Below are positions 41,840 to 54,084 of a stretch of DNA of 64,000 nt, one piece after another. Numbering within the stretch: position 1 is the stretch's first letter; every line of letters starts with the position of its first letter. The notes beneath the pieces were generated by a model that worked only from the letters and a program-made list of their open reading frames with translations, was not told where the DNA came from and did no database searches. Where the stretch lies: assembly GCA_963693315.1 (NCBI GenBank), contig OY856186.1:95770943-95834942 (forward strand), written 5' to 3'. Origin of the DNA: Diogma glabrata (Eukaryota > Arthropoda > Insecta > Diptera > Cylindrotomidae). The translations under genes were made by a program, and so were the position numbers.

Positions 41840-42190
41840 AAGGTTGTATCCAAAGCAATCAATAAATTTTATATCAATTTTAAAGAAATTATAAAATAAC
41901 AAAAATTCTTTAAATTATTTCGACCATTCTTTTTTTCATTTGCAAAACTTTAAAGAAAACAATATATGTATAACTTTATATCACACAATAAATGAAATCA
42001 ATGATAAACCAAAATATTCTTACGATACAAAAACAAATAATAATCTTTAAACTTTTAAAAAATTAAAAACTAAAAAAAACGCACATTTCACATCAGAAAC
42101 AAAACAACAATAATCTTTTTTTTTTATTATAAATTTTGGTGTTCAACGTATATATGTTTAAGATATACATTGACTCTGATCTATTTGATA
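41840..42190. other. AT-rich DNA, possible intron
   Basis: Lies upstream of the putative membrane-protein exon on the minus strand. No gene or repeat seen. Confidence 0.4.
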
Positions 42191-42196
42191 AAATTG

Positions 42197-42258
42197 TTTT
42201 ATCGTCCTCGATTTTATTTCTCAGAATCTTCTGAGAAATAAAATCGAGGACGATAAAA
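42197..42258. repeat. perfect 29-bp hairpin
   Basis: The segment 42197-42225 is the exact reverse complement of 42230-42258, with loop ATCT. The stem is free of mismatches in otherwise unremarkable AT-rich DNA. Confidence 0.92.
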
Positions 42259-43685
42259 TAATTTTTTTTTTATTTTAAATTATAAACTAATTAATCCTGA
42301 ATAAATTTATGTACTAATCGTTTGATTTAATTTTATATCCTAATTGCCTCGATCCAACACAATTTGATCGTTTATATATACGTCTTCCAGATTTTCTGTT
42401 TTCCCTCCATCATTGTAACAAGCAATATCTCCAACATATAACAACAATCATTTATGAAAAACTTGTATTTTTAATTGAAATTGAGTTGATTATTTTTAAT
42501 TAAACTTATTTAAATCATCAACAAAAAAATGTTTAATTGTACAGTGGTACAATTTAGAGTAAAAATTAGAAGTAGATTAGTAAAAATTGAAAATAGTCCG
42601 TTGTTACATTACATTTTACTGCTAATGTTAGAGATCAATGGATAATGAATTTAAAATTAGGATAACATAATTCGATTTGTGGAAGCAGAGGAGGTCGATA
42701 GTAATGTTTTTATAAGAGGGCATGAAATACGCAAAAAAAAAAAAATTTTATGAAACGTCACTAAAATCAAGCCTTTACACATTTATCAAACGGATACTGT
42801 TGAAAATGAAATCACAGAGTGGAACCTATCCAAAATAACTCGTAAATTGTTTGTAATGAAATCCAAAAACGATATGGTTTTTCCCCTTTATTACACCATA
42901 CACAGTTTAAAAAAAATTGAATATGTAATGCAAATTGCTACACATATAGGTCCTACGGAAGTTTCCATTACAAAACAATACAAAGCTTGCTATATAAAGT
43001 TAAACTAATGCTCTTTGCATCAATATTTAACAGAGTACTTGGAGTAAAATAAAAAAGCTTGTTGTTTAAAAATGTCTGTTATTTGCTTTAAATAAATTAC
43101 GCGCAACATTTTTTTTAGTATGATATTTTAATGCAAATTACATCATAATTTCGAGTTACTTCGATTATTACGCACCTGCCTAAATTAATCAAATTAAAAT
43201 AAAAAAATTACAACGGAAAAAAATAAAACATACATACCACCTTAATCACTATTATTATAGACTTTCAGCTGAGAAGCGATAACTAAAACATACATGAAAC
43301 GATTTTGACTATATATTTCTAAAAGGGATAATATTCTAGTGAATTTTGAAATTTCATTAATGTATTAAATTGTAGCAAGGTGCATTAAAACTTCTAGCTG
43401 TTCTATAGAAATAAATAATGATGCAAGAGTTGTTTTAAATTTTATAGAAATGCATTGGAATTAGGTTTAATGCAACATTTACTTTACAATTCAATAATAA
43501 CCTGCAACGCATAGCTCCTATTGCAAGACTTGCTTTAAATATTGCAGTTACTTTTTCAACTGTGTAATAATTAAAGGAAACCAACCTGGTGGATATTAAG
43601 TGTAAACAAATTATATACACTTACCTGCGAAGTAAATAACGGTTTAAGACATCCTCACTGTCTTAAGTAAGAGTGTAGTTAGATT
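42259..43685. other. no gene seen
   Basis: AT-rich, without recognisable coding or repeat structure. Short minus-strand ORFs around 43435-43829 are not supported. Confidence 0.5.
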
Positions 43686-43686
43686 A

Positions 43687-43800
43687 AGGTGACCAGACGT
43701 CCCGCTTTTGGCGGGACAGTCCCGATTTTTAACAATTTGTCCCGCGTCTTGCGGCATTTTAAAAATATCACGACTTTTGAAAAGAATACAGAATTTCGAA
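43687..43800. mobile_element. possible hAT-like terminus with CCCG repeats
   Basis: GGTGACCAGACGTCCCG followed by GGCGGGACAGTCCCG and TTTGTCCCGCG. Repeated GTCCCG words next to a GTGACCAG start resemble hAT-type element ends in style. The opposite end and a TSD were not found. Confidence 0.3.
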
Positions 43801-44184
43801 TTCAGATAAAAAACAAATTCGTTATTCAAAATTAAATTTGGACAATTTTGTTATGTTAAAATGTTAAATACAACAATTTTCTTAGTTTAAATATATATAA
43901 ATAAATTAAAATTATATGACAATCATTATCAATAGTGTAGTAAGCACTAAACATAAACTGAGCTCCACTCTGTCTTCTATTTAAATTGCAAATAAAATTA
44001 TATATATAAACTTATTCATACTTTTTAATTATTTATATCAAAATTTGAAAAATAAAATAATCCGTCAAAGTTTAGGTATTTTAGCTTTAGTTTTACGCAT
44101 GGAGGAATCAGTTTTTATTGATTTGTAAATTTTTTATTTTTCATCTACGGGAGTGACAGACTCAACAATAACAACAGTAAGTGA

Positions 44185-44392
44185 GTCCCTGCTATTGACA
44201 TACGAGTTAACGTGCGATATCACATATCACTGGCAATAGCAGTGAGGTATCACTAGCCAATGTGATCTCTTGGTGCTGATGAATAAATTTTATTCAGTCA
44301 ACGGTAGTTTCCTCAATCTTGGCTATGGAATATTACTGGATGATGGCAGGTTATTGCTTGATCAAGGAGTCGAGCCTTCACATAAATCTATA
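44185..44392 (-). mobile_element. nonautonomous repeat, copy C, inverted
   Basis: On the minus strand it matches copy B from the TATATGAAAGCTCG-like region through GATTGAGRRWRCTACCGTTG, TTCATCMGCASC, TTGGCTAGTGA and CTCACTGCTATTGCCAGTG to CAATARCAGGGACT. The similarity runs about 200 bases. Flanks (43801-44184 and 44393-44755) show nothing else. Confidence 0.6.
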
Positions 44393-44754
44393 TATTTTCT
44401 ATAATCTTCGAGATGTTTTTTTCTGTTTTTATAATTTACATAATTTCTTTTAGAACAAACAGAAAAAAAATCATCTTCCTCAGGTTGACTAAGTGACTTT
44501 GGATAGTGTTGAAATTTCAATAATGAAAATATAGAGGGGCTGAAATCTCATAGCTCTGAGATATCAAGACTTCGGTCTGGGTTAAGGATTTTGATATAGT
44601 TTTCGGCAAAAAACTTTTATGAGGACAGGGTTTTTAGTTTTGGGCAGCGATGTATATCAAACATAACTCTTTGTTAAAGTACAAGTATTTTTTTATCTCT
44701 GTTTAGAAATTTATTACAAAACTAACACGAAACATCAATACGTTGCCGGAAGAT

Positions 44755-45415
44755 TATAATATTAACTTTTTCTAAATTCCATTAATATTCCACAAATTCT
44801 TTAAAATTCTAACTTTTCTAAAATTCTAAAAATATTGCAAAAATTATAACAAAATCAAAAATTGAAACTTTTTTCAAAATTCCAAAAATTATAATAAAAT
44901 CAAAAATTTAACATTTTTCAAAATTCTAAAAATATTCCACAAATTCTTACAAAATCAAAAATGGAAACTTTTTTCAAAATTCTAAAAATATATATAAAAT
45001 TCAAAAACTCAATTTTTTTCAAAATTCTAAAAATATTGCAAAAATTATAACAAAATCAAAAATTGAAACTTTTTTCAAAATTCTAAAAATATTCCAAAAA
45101 TTAGAATAAAATCAAATATTTAAACTTTTTCTAAATTCCAATAATATTTTAAAAATTCTTAAAAATTCAAACTTTTTCCGAAATTCTAAAAATATTGCAA
45201 AAATTATTACAAAATCAAAAATTGAAATTGTTTTCAAAATTCCAAAAATTATAATAAAATCAAAAATTTAAAATGTTAAAACTTTCCAAAAATTCTTACA
45301 AATTCAAGAATTAAAACTTTTTCCAAAATTCTAAAAATATTGCAAAAATTATTGCAAAATCAAAAATACAAACTTTTTTCAAAATTCCACAAACATTTCA
45401 AAAATTTCCATGTCC
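44755..45415. repeat. degenerate AT-rich tandem repeat
   Basis: The words CTTTTTTCAAAATTCTAAAAA, ATATTGCAAAAATTAT and ACAAAATCAAAAATTGAAA recur about ten times with variable spacing. The basic period is roughly 55-65 bases with deletions. Low complexity, no ORF. Confidence 0.8.
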
Positions 45416-45551
45416 AATTTCATTTTCAATTACATTACGTCATAAACTGTTTTTATTTTTGTTCCAAAAAATTGGCTAAAAAAATAAATGAAATCAATGA
45501 TGGGCGCTTATGATATTTATAAATATCATAAAACTGATCTAGTTTAATAGC

Positions 45552-45657
45552 ATGTACTGTCTATTATTGACCCTAGTTTCATTGATCTAAAGCTTATAAT
45601 TGTTTTCATTTAACTCACGACGGTAAGCAAAATAAAAACAATAATAGACAGTACATG
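45552..45657. repeat. 19-bp inverted repeat
   Basis: CATGTACTGTCTATTATTG and its exact complement CAATAATAGACAGTACATG enclose about 67 bases. A smaller palindrome TGATATTTATAAATATCA lies just to the left. Confidence 0.8.
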
Positions 45658-45663
45658 ATAAAT

Positions 45664-45935
45664 GAAATCATTTTTTGACACACTTGACATTATTTTTTTG
45701 ACAAACTTAAAATGCCATAATTCTCAATAATAATAATAAAATTTCATTTCAAACTTTATTAATTTAATTTTTTTCCAAAAAATTGGGTAAACAAATAAAT
45801 AAAAGTCTTTCTTTTGACACACTTGACAACATTTTTTTGACAAACTTATAATGCCATAATCCTCAATAATAATAATAAAATTTAATTTCAAACAAATAAT
45901 TAATTTTATTTATTATTAATTTTATTTTTTATTTT
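45664..45935. repeat. two direct ~130-bp copies
   Basis: TTTTGACACACTTGACA, then TTTTTTTGACAAACTTA, ATGCCATAAT and CAATAATAATAATAAAATTT occur in the same order in both copies. The blocks begin near 45670 and 45817. Fragments of the same words continue to about 46110. Confidence 0.75.
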
Positions 45936-47372
45936 TTTGACAAACTTATAATGCAATAATCTAGTTTTTGATCTCACATACCAATCTCTACTATCAAGAT
46001 TTCTCCAAATTCAATGGTCCTACTCGTTATCACTTAAAATGAACGTTTTTTAAGCAAAAAATATGAAAATTTACTGTTTTTGACACACTTAATGATTTTT
46101 TGACTCACTTCCGGTACAGTTATCGAACACAGCGTCCTTTCGGACCTTGAGTATACCTATTTTTAGAAAAAAATATTTTGAAATCCCTCCAGCAATTTTC
46201 CCTGCAGCGTAGGTAATGACGGCGGCCGGCAGACAAACATACATTTTTTTGTTGCTTTTTTAGAATTAGTAGGTCCTAAAACAGACATGTCAAAGTCGCG
46301 GCCCGCTGCACGGATTGTTGTGGCCCGCAACACTTTTTCTCGTTTCGTGTTTTAATTAAAAAATTCAAAAAAATGAATTCATTAAAAATACAAACAAAAT
46401 ACAGACAGTTCAAAAAATAAATACAGTTTTAAGAACGTTTGTTGTATTATTATGTGAGTTCCATTTATCATATTTTCCCTTACTTTTGTTTTCAAGTTAA
46501 GCATATCGAATGATGGTAAAGCTACATGGCAAACATACGCCTCCATTCACCACCATAGTTTTTGTCAGTTAAGAGAATCATGTCTAATATGTTGGCACAC
46601 AATTTAAATTTTTGGAATTCTTTTGATATTGAATTCATTTTCTTAAATGTAACAAATTTCAAAATAATATTTATATGTAAAATTTTACCTCACTAATAAT
46701 TTTCTTATAAATTTTTAACAATATTCTGGAACCGCTAAATTGTTCCATTTTTTCACCATCCAGTGAACGAACGTAAAAAAGAAATTGAGTTGTAGTAGAA
46801 AAAAAATCTAGGACGCCTCACATTTTTGTCGTTCTATTTAAAATTTTAATTTAAATAGATTTACTTTACCTAAAAGGGACACGGGTATTATTCAAAACAA
46901 AAATTTCTTAATTCTGAAAATCTTAACGAAGAAAATTAATATATTTTCAGTAACATGTTTTGAATTCAAACGGATTTGTGCCGTGAATTTCTCTTAAACG
47001 CATCTTTTTTATTTGTTTCTTAGCAAGTCGCAACTATTATTAGTTTCTATTCAGCAAAATCTTCTAACAAAAATTTCTGCGACTATATTTTGATGAAATT
47101 TTATTTTCCCGTTATAAAATTTCATAAAAAAATAACAGAAACTATTCCCATTTTAGTAAATAAATCTCATTATATAGTTAACATTAGCGAGCGCTTGTCC
47201 AATTCCGTTGTAATTTTATTTTTAAATATTGGTGTGTTTGGTTTTCTCGATTGTTTGCATTCTTTTTATGAAAAAAGTGCGGTATTCCGGTAAGTTTTAT
47301 TAGCATTTTTCTTCATAGGAGAGAATAAACAGTTTTATTTAGTATTACATTATTAAAGACTTGACATTTGTA

Positions 47373-49239
47373 GATGAATCCAAACACGAGTACAAAACGA
47401 TCGGTTGAAAGTGAACATCGTTTGATTCAAGAAAAATGGGAGCTTCAATATTTTTTTTGTTCAAGAAAAAACTAAAATATTCTGTTTGATATGTGGTCAA
47501 ACTATTGTGGTGTGCAAGGAATACGATATAAAAAGACATTACGATACCATTCACAATGAAGAATACAAAACATCGTAGGAAAAATGTGAGAAAAGAAGTT
47601 ATTCGAATTAATGAAAGCTCTTTGAAAACAACATAACATTTTCATTAGGCCAATCGCAGAAAACGTTGCCGCTGTTGAAGCTAGTTATCGCGGTTATCGC
47701 ATGCAATTGCAAAAAAATCAAAACTCTTTATGGAAGGCGAGTTCATTATTGAATGTTTAGTAATAGCAGCTGAAGAGTTATGCCCAGATATGATAAAAAA
47801 ATTTAAAGGCATAAGCTTATCGCGAAATACAGTTACGAATAGAATCACCGATATGGCTTCTAATTAAAGCGGTCAACTTCGCTCAGTTGTATTGAATTTT
47901 GAAATGTTTTCAATTGCAATCGACGAGAGTACTGATTTATTAGATATGGCTCAGTTAGCCATTTTTATTTGAGGATGTGATAGTAATATGACAATAACCG
48001 AAGAACTGTTAGAAGTAATTTCAATGACTGGTACCACAACTGGAAATGATATTTTCGATGTACTTATGATTGCTATTATAAAATATGATCTTCCAATGCA
48101 GAAACTGATGTCTTTGGCAACTGATGGGCCCCTTCTATGAAAGGAGCTACACGTGGTGTCGTCGGCAGACTAAAAGATTATGTTAAAACCCAACATAATA
48201 CATCTTTTCAACACTTCCATTGCATTATCCACCAGCAAGTTTTATGTTCAAAAGTAATCAAAATTGATCATGTATTTAAAAAAGTTACTAAAATCGTTAA
48301 TTTTATTCGAGCACGTGGCTTAAATCGTCGGAAATTTACGTCATTTCTAAAAGATGTGGAATGTGATTACGAAGATTTGTCATATTATACTGAAGTCCAT
48401 TGGCTTTCGAGTCATAAGGTTTTAAGAAGATTTTTACAGCTGTTGGACGAAATCGTGCTCTTTTTAGAAATTAAAAATTGTGACTGCACTGAATTGAAAA
48501 AAGTTGATTGGATACAAGATTTGGCTTTTTCAGTTGATATTACTGGCTATCTCAGTCAACTCAATCTTAATCTTCAGGGTGAAAACATGTTCATAACCTC
48601 GTTGTATGACCAAATAAATTCATTCAAACAAAAGATACACTTGTGGAAAGCACAATTGAAAAAAGAAAATTTGTACAATTTTTCTAGTTGTAAGACTCTT
48701 TTGCTTAAACATCCAGAGTTGAAATTTGAAAACTATGAAAAACAACTGAAAATGTTGGCAGACGATTTCGAAAAGAGGTTTTCAAATTTTTAAAATAGTC
48801 ATTTCAATATTTTCAATATTTTCAATATTTTATTCTTTTCAATTATTTCAATATTTTCAATATTTTATCTCCGATGTCTGTTGACATTGACAATATTGAG
48901 GAAAATTTGCAAATGGAATTTATAGAACTACGATGCGACACGTTATTGAACCAAAAATATAAGGAAATTGGTATTCCAGAGTTTTATGAGTATTTACCTG
49001 CAGGCCGTTTCCCTGGTATTCGAAATTTTGTTATACGCATATTATTCATGTTTGGTAGCAGGTATATTTGTGAACAACTTTTTTCACAAATGAAGATAAA
49101 TCAAAATTCGCAGCGAACCAGATTGACTGAAGAACATCTAGCATCAATATTAAAAATTACATTAAGCCAAAAACTAATACCAGATTTTGATGAATTGAAA
49201 AATGAAAAGCTGTGCATTCTATCAACCAAAAAAACCTGA
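47373..49239 (+). pseudogene. hAT transposase, broken
   Basis: The ATG at 47373 opens a frame with a BED-type zinc finger: CLICGQTIVVCKEYDIKRHYDTIH in shifted frame near 47480-47550. The catalytic part includes SIAIDESTDLLDMAQLA (near 47915), with an in-frame TGA soon after. The clean piece 48137-48793 has HFHCIIHQQVLCSKVIK, VHWLSSHKVLRRFLQLLDE and LKKVDWIQDLAFSVDITG. The C-terminal piece 48874-49239 carries the hATC dimerisation domain (YICEQLFSQMKINQNSQRTRL). Stops near 47866 and 47970, shifts in the first 300 bases, and an expanded TTTCAATA run at 48800-48870 interrupt it. Relatives are about 600 residues, so most of the protein is represented. It was the transposase for this element and is now dead. 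Confidence 0.85.
48798..48870. repeat. TTTCAATA microsatellite inside the transposase
   Basis: ATTTTCAATATTTTCAATATT-type units expand between the catalytic and hATC regions, where relatives have a short linker. This expansion probably arose after the gene died. Confidence 0.75.
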
Positions 49240-49456
49240 ATTAAAAGAATTAATAAATATATTTCTATGAGAATCAATGAATTTCTATATAAAATTTTTG
49301 TTTTGTTTTCTTTATGGTCGATTATATTCAATCAACCCACAAATTTAAAATTTAAAAAAAAACCAAATTCAGTGTGGCCCGCTTAAGGATTTGGAAAACA
49401 ATTTTCAAAATATTTGGCCCGAGTACCGAAATGAGTTTGACATGCCTGTCCTAAAA

Positions 49457-50640
49457 CGTCAATAAATGCCAAAAAAAGTGGGGGTAAGAATTTCACTTTT
49501 GGCTCATGACTGTAATACTTAGGTCTTTCAGACCGAAGTAACTATTGAGCTATCTCTTCTTTTAATAATTTGAGATTGTTCAATTTGGAGATGACATATT
49601 TCTGAATTATTTTTCCGAAGAGATTTGAATAGAAATTTTAGGATTCCCTCTGCAGATAATAATGAGGCATCCGACGGTTGAGAGCTTTTATTGGTTTTCT
49701 GGCTATTTGAATGGCTCTCAAAATATTTAAAGGAACCACATTAACTTTTTTTTATTCCTTAAATAATTTTAATTGAGAAGTTTAAAGTTTTTAAAACTGC
49801 TGCTTTAAATCGCAAAAACCGGTCAATCATGGTTTCAATAGAATTTCATCTAGTCTTGCAATCCAGGAGTACTTGCACTCGTTTCTCTCCTCAATCAATT
49901 CCTTTATATACTTTTGTAAAATATTATTTTTAAATAATTTTGCTATTACCTTAATTTTGGAAATCGTTACTCGTTTTTACATATTTTAACTCAATAGTAA
50001 ATTGTCATGTGAGATCCCACTTAATATATTTATATACTAATGCTCCCCTCCAAAATAGAATAAATTACTTCAACCGGAGACAGAAGAAGAAGGTTGTTTC
50101 TAAATTTTAAAGAAAAAAATCACAAAATAAAAAAATAAAGAAAAAATTAATAGAAATTAAAAAAAATAAGTAAATACATTAAGTGTGTGTTAGTGTTTAT
50201 CAAAATAAAAGTAAAGTGAGGATAGAACGAGTACAATTATATAAGAGATGTTCTGAGAGATTGAGATTGGTGAGATTTTTCTTTATTGAAAAATTATTTG
50301 GTATTCTGTATTTACTGTTACCAGGCGGTAGACAGGTAAAAATTTTACCTTTTATTGCTTTGATGTTATTGCTTTTTTTATTGCTTTGTTATTATTTTAA
50401 AGCATAAATTTGTTTTGTATTGCTTGGTAACAAGAAATATAGAATTTCGTTTTAGTTATTAGTAGGAATTTCGAATTTATTACTTTATCTGTACTCTTCA
50501 ATTTTGTTAGTGTCTTTTGTGTTCCCATTTTTTTGCTTTTTCCTTATCGTGCAACTGTGGCATGAAACCTGCTATCGTGTTTTTGAGACAGAGATACCCA
50601 GTTTTTTGTATTGTTTAGTTCTGAAATTTAGGCCTGGTCG
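49457..50640. other. no gene seen
   Basis: AT-rich DNA with ORF fragments at 50183-50719 lacking recognisable motifs. The part after about 50400 may be the 5' leader of the LINE that follows. Confidence 0.45.
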
Positions 50641-51386
50641 AATTTCAGTATATATACCTGCAATGGCAAAGGGTGTCTATGTCTCAACAAAATGGCAGCA
50701 GAGTGAACCAACAGCTTAGCATTGACTTCACCAACATAAGAGGTCTCAATTCGAATCTAAACGAGGTTCATCACTACATCGAAAAAAATAAAACTGACAT
50801 ATTGTTTCTTACCGAAACAATTGTCAGTGGCAAAGCATCGAAATTGGATCTCGATAAATACCGGATACCTAGTTACGAATTGGAACAATCCTTTTATAAC
50901 AAGCATAGCGTCTGTGTATTTATTCGAAATTCACTTTCATGTATGAGAATTAAGGCTTACGAGTTGAACTCTAAGCACCATAATTCTGTAGCACTGAAGA
51001 TCTCAGGTGTTGATGAAACTATGTTTATAATAGGATTATACAGATCCCCAAATTCCCCCCCAGGATGTCCATTTTTCGATCAAATATCGGCTAACCCAGA
51101 CAAGATTACCACGGACTACCCCAAAGTAAGACTGGCCATTCTTGGAGACTTTAATATTCATAACAAAGAATAGCTTAAGTATTCATCACGCACTGACGAC
51201 GTAGGAAGACAAACCGAACTGATAGTCGCAGATTACCACGGTTTGACGCAAATGATAGAGTGTCCCACTAGAATCCCAGATAACTCACATCACAACAGTA
51301 ATTTGCTGGATCTGTTTTTGACAAACGAACCAGATACTACGAAGGCAAAAGTTGAACAACCCCTCGGAACATCGGACCATTTACTA

Positions 51387-52247
51387 TAACCTTGCCAGAT
51401 TTTTTTTGAGGTATTCCGGGCCGGAAAATCCGGGCGGTTTTTTTATAAATCCGGGCGAAATCCGGGCGACAATTGTCAAAATTTCCATTTGAAAAGCCGG
51501 GCGAAATACAAAATTTTTAAAAATCGCATAGAAAAGAAGAAAACAAAATAACTATGTTTTTTCATAAATTACCTTTGAAAACTCTTTACTGCTTTGAAAT
51601 GTTGAAATATATTCTGTTAATATTTCTAAATCTGTTTATTACAGAAAGAGTTCTATGCTTAAATTGTCAACATTGTATTCAATCAATCTCCATCGAAGTC
51701 GATGACTATCCACTCTCTTGAGTACCAAACAAACTATCAGTTCTCATTTTGTATTTTTCACTTCCAGCAACTTTTTGGAGAAAACCAGCATCATCTTTTA
51801 TTTTTGCATAAAACTCTGGACATGTCTCCTTCCAGTTGAATTGTACTATCAATTGTGCCCGAACGTTTTCCAGTGTCAATTTGCCTTTTTCTTTTGTCCA
51901 AATGTTATTGATGTGAGAAAATACGCGCTCAGTTGTCGTATTGGCCGAGAACACAATATATAAATTATAAAACGTTGAAATGATGTCAATTGTTTATACA
52001 TTTTCATATGAAACATTGAAAATAACACGTTTTAACATGTGAAACATATTTGAATAAGAAAGATACAGATTATTAAAATTTTGACTATAAAACGAATTAA
52101 AAATTATATATATATTTTTTTTTCAATGAACAAAGTTTGGAAAAATCTGGGCGATTTCCGTTTTTTTTTTTTAAAATCCGGGCGTCCAGGCCGGGCAATT
52201 TTTCAGCCGAGTTTTACCAAAAAAAGCCGGGCGATCTGGCAAGCTTA
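51387..52247 (-). mobile_element. 861-bp hAT element inside the LINE, 8-bp TSD
   Basis: TIRs are TAACCTTGCCAGAT at the left and its partner TAAGCTTGCCAGAT at the right (read on the minus strand). The host sequence ATTTACTA is duplicated exactly at 51379-51386 and 52248-52255. Several CCGGGCG words lie next to each end, like other hAT subterminal repeats. Only the C-terminal end of a transposase remains, on the minus strand. Confidence 0.92.
51706..51966 (-). pseudogene. hAT transposase hATC fragment
   Basis: The minus-strand frame begins within the hATC dimerisation domain (NTTTERVFSHINNIWTKEKG, LTLENVRAQLIVQFN) and ends in a charged tail. The upstream part, including the finger and catalytic residues, is deleted. 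The domain differs from those of the other two hAT copies in the window, so three hAT families are present. Confidence 0.8.
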
Positions 52248-53420
52248 ATTTACTAATATCAGTAATAGTGCAATTTACATCCCCGACACAAATTAAAGCA
52301 AATCTCGTCGCGTTTGGAATTATAAACGCGCTGACTGGGAGGGTCTGAGAAACTTTTATGATGAAACACCTTGGAAAACTATATGTTGTGTTGATCAAGA
52401 TCCTAGCACATCGGCAATAAGAATCTCTGAAATCATAAAAGACGGAATACGGCGGTTTATTCCAAATCGATTAATCACTCCTAGAACTGAGCCTTGGTTC
52501 ACCCGGGATGTTGATGAGACAGTGAGGAATAAACGCAAAGCATTTAAGACATATAATTCAAATAAAACACCTGAAACCCATAGCGCCTATAAGAAAGCCA
52601 GAAGTATTAGTAAATACAAAATAGACTTGGACAAAGACGCGTTTATCCCGAGGAAAGCAAAGAAATTCGCCGAGTACCCATCTGGCTCACGTAGTTTCTA
52701 TTCCATCCCTCATTCTTAAAAACTTTGCTAGACAACTACCTAGCTCCAATTTTAACAAAAATTTTCTATTTATCTTATAAAACCGGAATATTTCCCGATT
52801 CTTGAAAGCTGGCCAGCGTTCAACCCAAATCAAAGAAAGGCAGAAAGATAGACCTTAACAATTATAGACCAATTGCAATTCTATCGGTTTTGGCTAAAAT
52901 ATTTGAAAAATATGTTAACTACAATCGATTAGATTATTTGGAAATGTCGCGAATTATTGATGATAAGCAGTATGGTTTTCGCAGAAGTCAAGCAACAGGT
53001 GATCTGTTAGCCTACGTATTCCATCTCTGGAACAAATCGCTGGAAAACCATAGTGAAACATTCAGTATTCACTTGACATTTCTAAAGCATTTGATAAAGT
53101 GTGGCATAAAAATCTCATTGCTAAATTAAAATCTTATGGCATAGACCATCTTACTGTCTCATGGATTCATAGTTTTCTTACAGGTCGTCAATTTCATGTT
53201 AATTTAGATGGTATCACATCCAATATTTTCACAACCAATTCTGGGGTTCCCAAGGTTCTGCACTCTCACCAACCTTGTTTCTTCTATACATTAATGATTA
53301 ACTTATTTCCACAGTGCACCCATTCCATAGTTTTGCTGATGACAGCACATTGCATGCTTCACATGCATCTCCCAAATTTCGATCTCATACTGCAGTTACC
53401 ACTGATAGAGAGCTTGTAAC

Positions 53421-54080
53421 GACGGCCCATATGTCTTAATAAAACAATTCATACTTCTCAAATCATTTTAAAACAATTCTGTTCCAATCAATCAAAAAAT
53501 TTCAAATTCAAATTTAAAACCACACATAAAATTATCCTAATGATAAACAACGAAAGACAAAAGAGAACGAAGAATTAAAGTCACCAATGGTAATATTTTT
53601 TCGTCAAAAATAAAAACAAAAGAAAATTAATATGTTGTCATATTTTTGATTTTAGCATTCATTCCAAGTTTGGTGTAAAACCAAGAAACATAAAAATTCA
53701 AGAGTTTGCCAAAAATTAAAAGATTAAAATAATATTTCTGTTGTTTAAAACAATTAAATCAAGCAAAATCAGTTATATTACTATTTTGTAAAAGAAAAAA
53801 AATTAAAAGTTATACTCTTACTGGCTGGGATGAATAACCAGTGATTTAATTATATAAAAAAATTAGAAAGGAAATAAACCTATTAAATCAAAATAAAAAA
53901 ATCAACCTGGCGATTTTTTTTTTCTTTGTTGTTGAATGAGACCTCTAAAATTAAATAAGATTAGTGATGTTTCTTTTTGTTTATAACATTTAAATCAAAA
54001 CAAAATTAGTTATATTACCATTTGAATAAAAAGGTGAAAGTCAAGTCAAGTCAAAGCCAGTCAAAAGGTTGATATATCAT
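53421..54080. other. AT-rich DNA, no gene
   Basis: Nothing recognised apart from A-rich tracts. Confidence 0.5.
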
Positions 54081-54084
54081 TTAT

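Larger units (their letters stand above)
46282..49448. mobile_element. 3.2-kb hAT element with 8-bp TSD
   Basis: TIRs are CAGACATGTCAAAGTC at the left and its partner at the right, which reads CAGGCATGTCAAACTC on the minus strand. A GGCCCG-rich subterminal stretch follows on both sides. The perfect 8-bp duplication TCCTAAAA flanks the element at 46274-46281 and 49449-49456. The internal gene is a broken transposase of the BED-finger/GTF2I-repeat-related group often found in vertebrate and insect hATs. Confidence 0.92.
50673..53419 (+). pseudogene. CR1-like endonuclease-reverse transcriptase, broken
   Basis: The endonuclease part starts with DFTNIRGLNSNLNEV and IEKNKTDILFLTET, continues with LAILGDFNIHN, then a TAG stop at 51171-51173. 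In the same frame it goes on to LLDLFLTNEP and GTSDHLL, the site split by the hAT element. After the insertion come WEGLRNFYDETPWKT, EPWFTRDVDETVRNKRKAF and, following shifts and a deletion near 52720, the RT blocks NYRPIAILSVLAKIFEKYV, QYGFRRSQATGDLLAYV, FDKVWHKNLIAKLKSYGI and SFADDSTLHA (catalytic motif C in another frame near 53330). Sequence style matches insect CR1/Daphne-type LINEs. The gene carries a nonsense change, several shifts and a transposon insertion, so it is dead. Confidence 0.8.
50650..53420 (+). mobile_element. CR1-group LINE, split by a hAT insertion
   Basis: Endonuclease sequence (50673-51386) and RT sequence (52248-53419) belong to one element, interrupted at ATTTACTA by an 861-bp hAT element. 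The 3' end of the RT is decayed, and no poly(A) or microsatellite tail was recognised after 53420. The 5' edge is uncertain. Confidence 0.75.
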
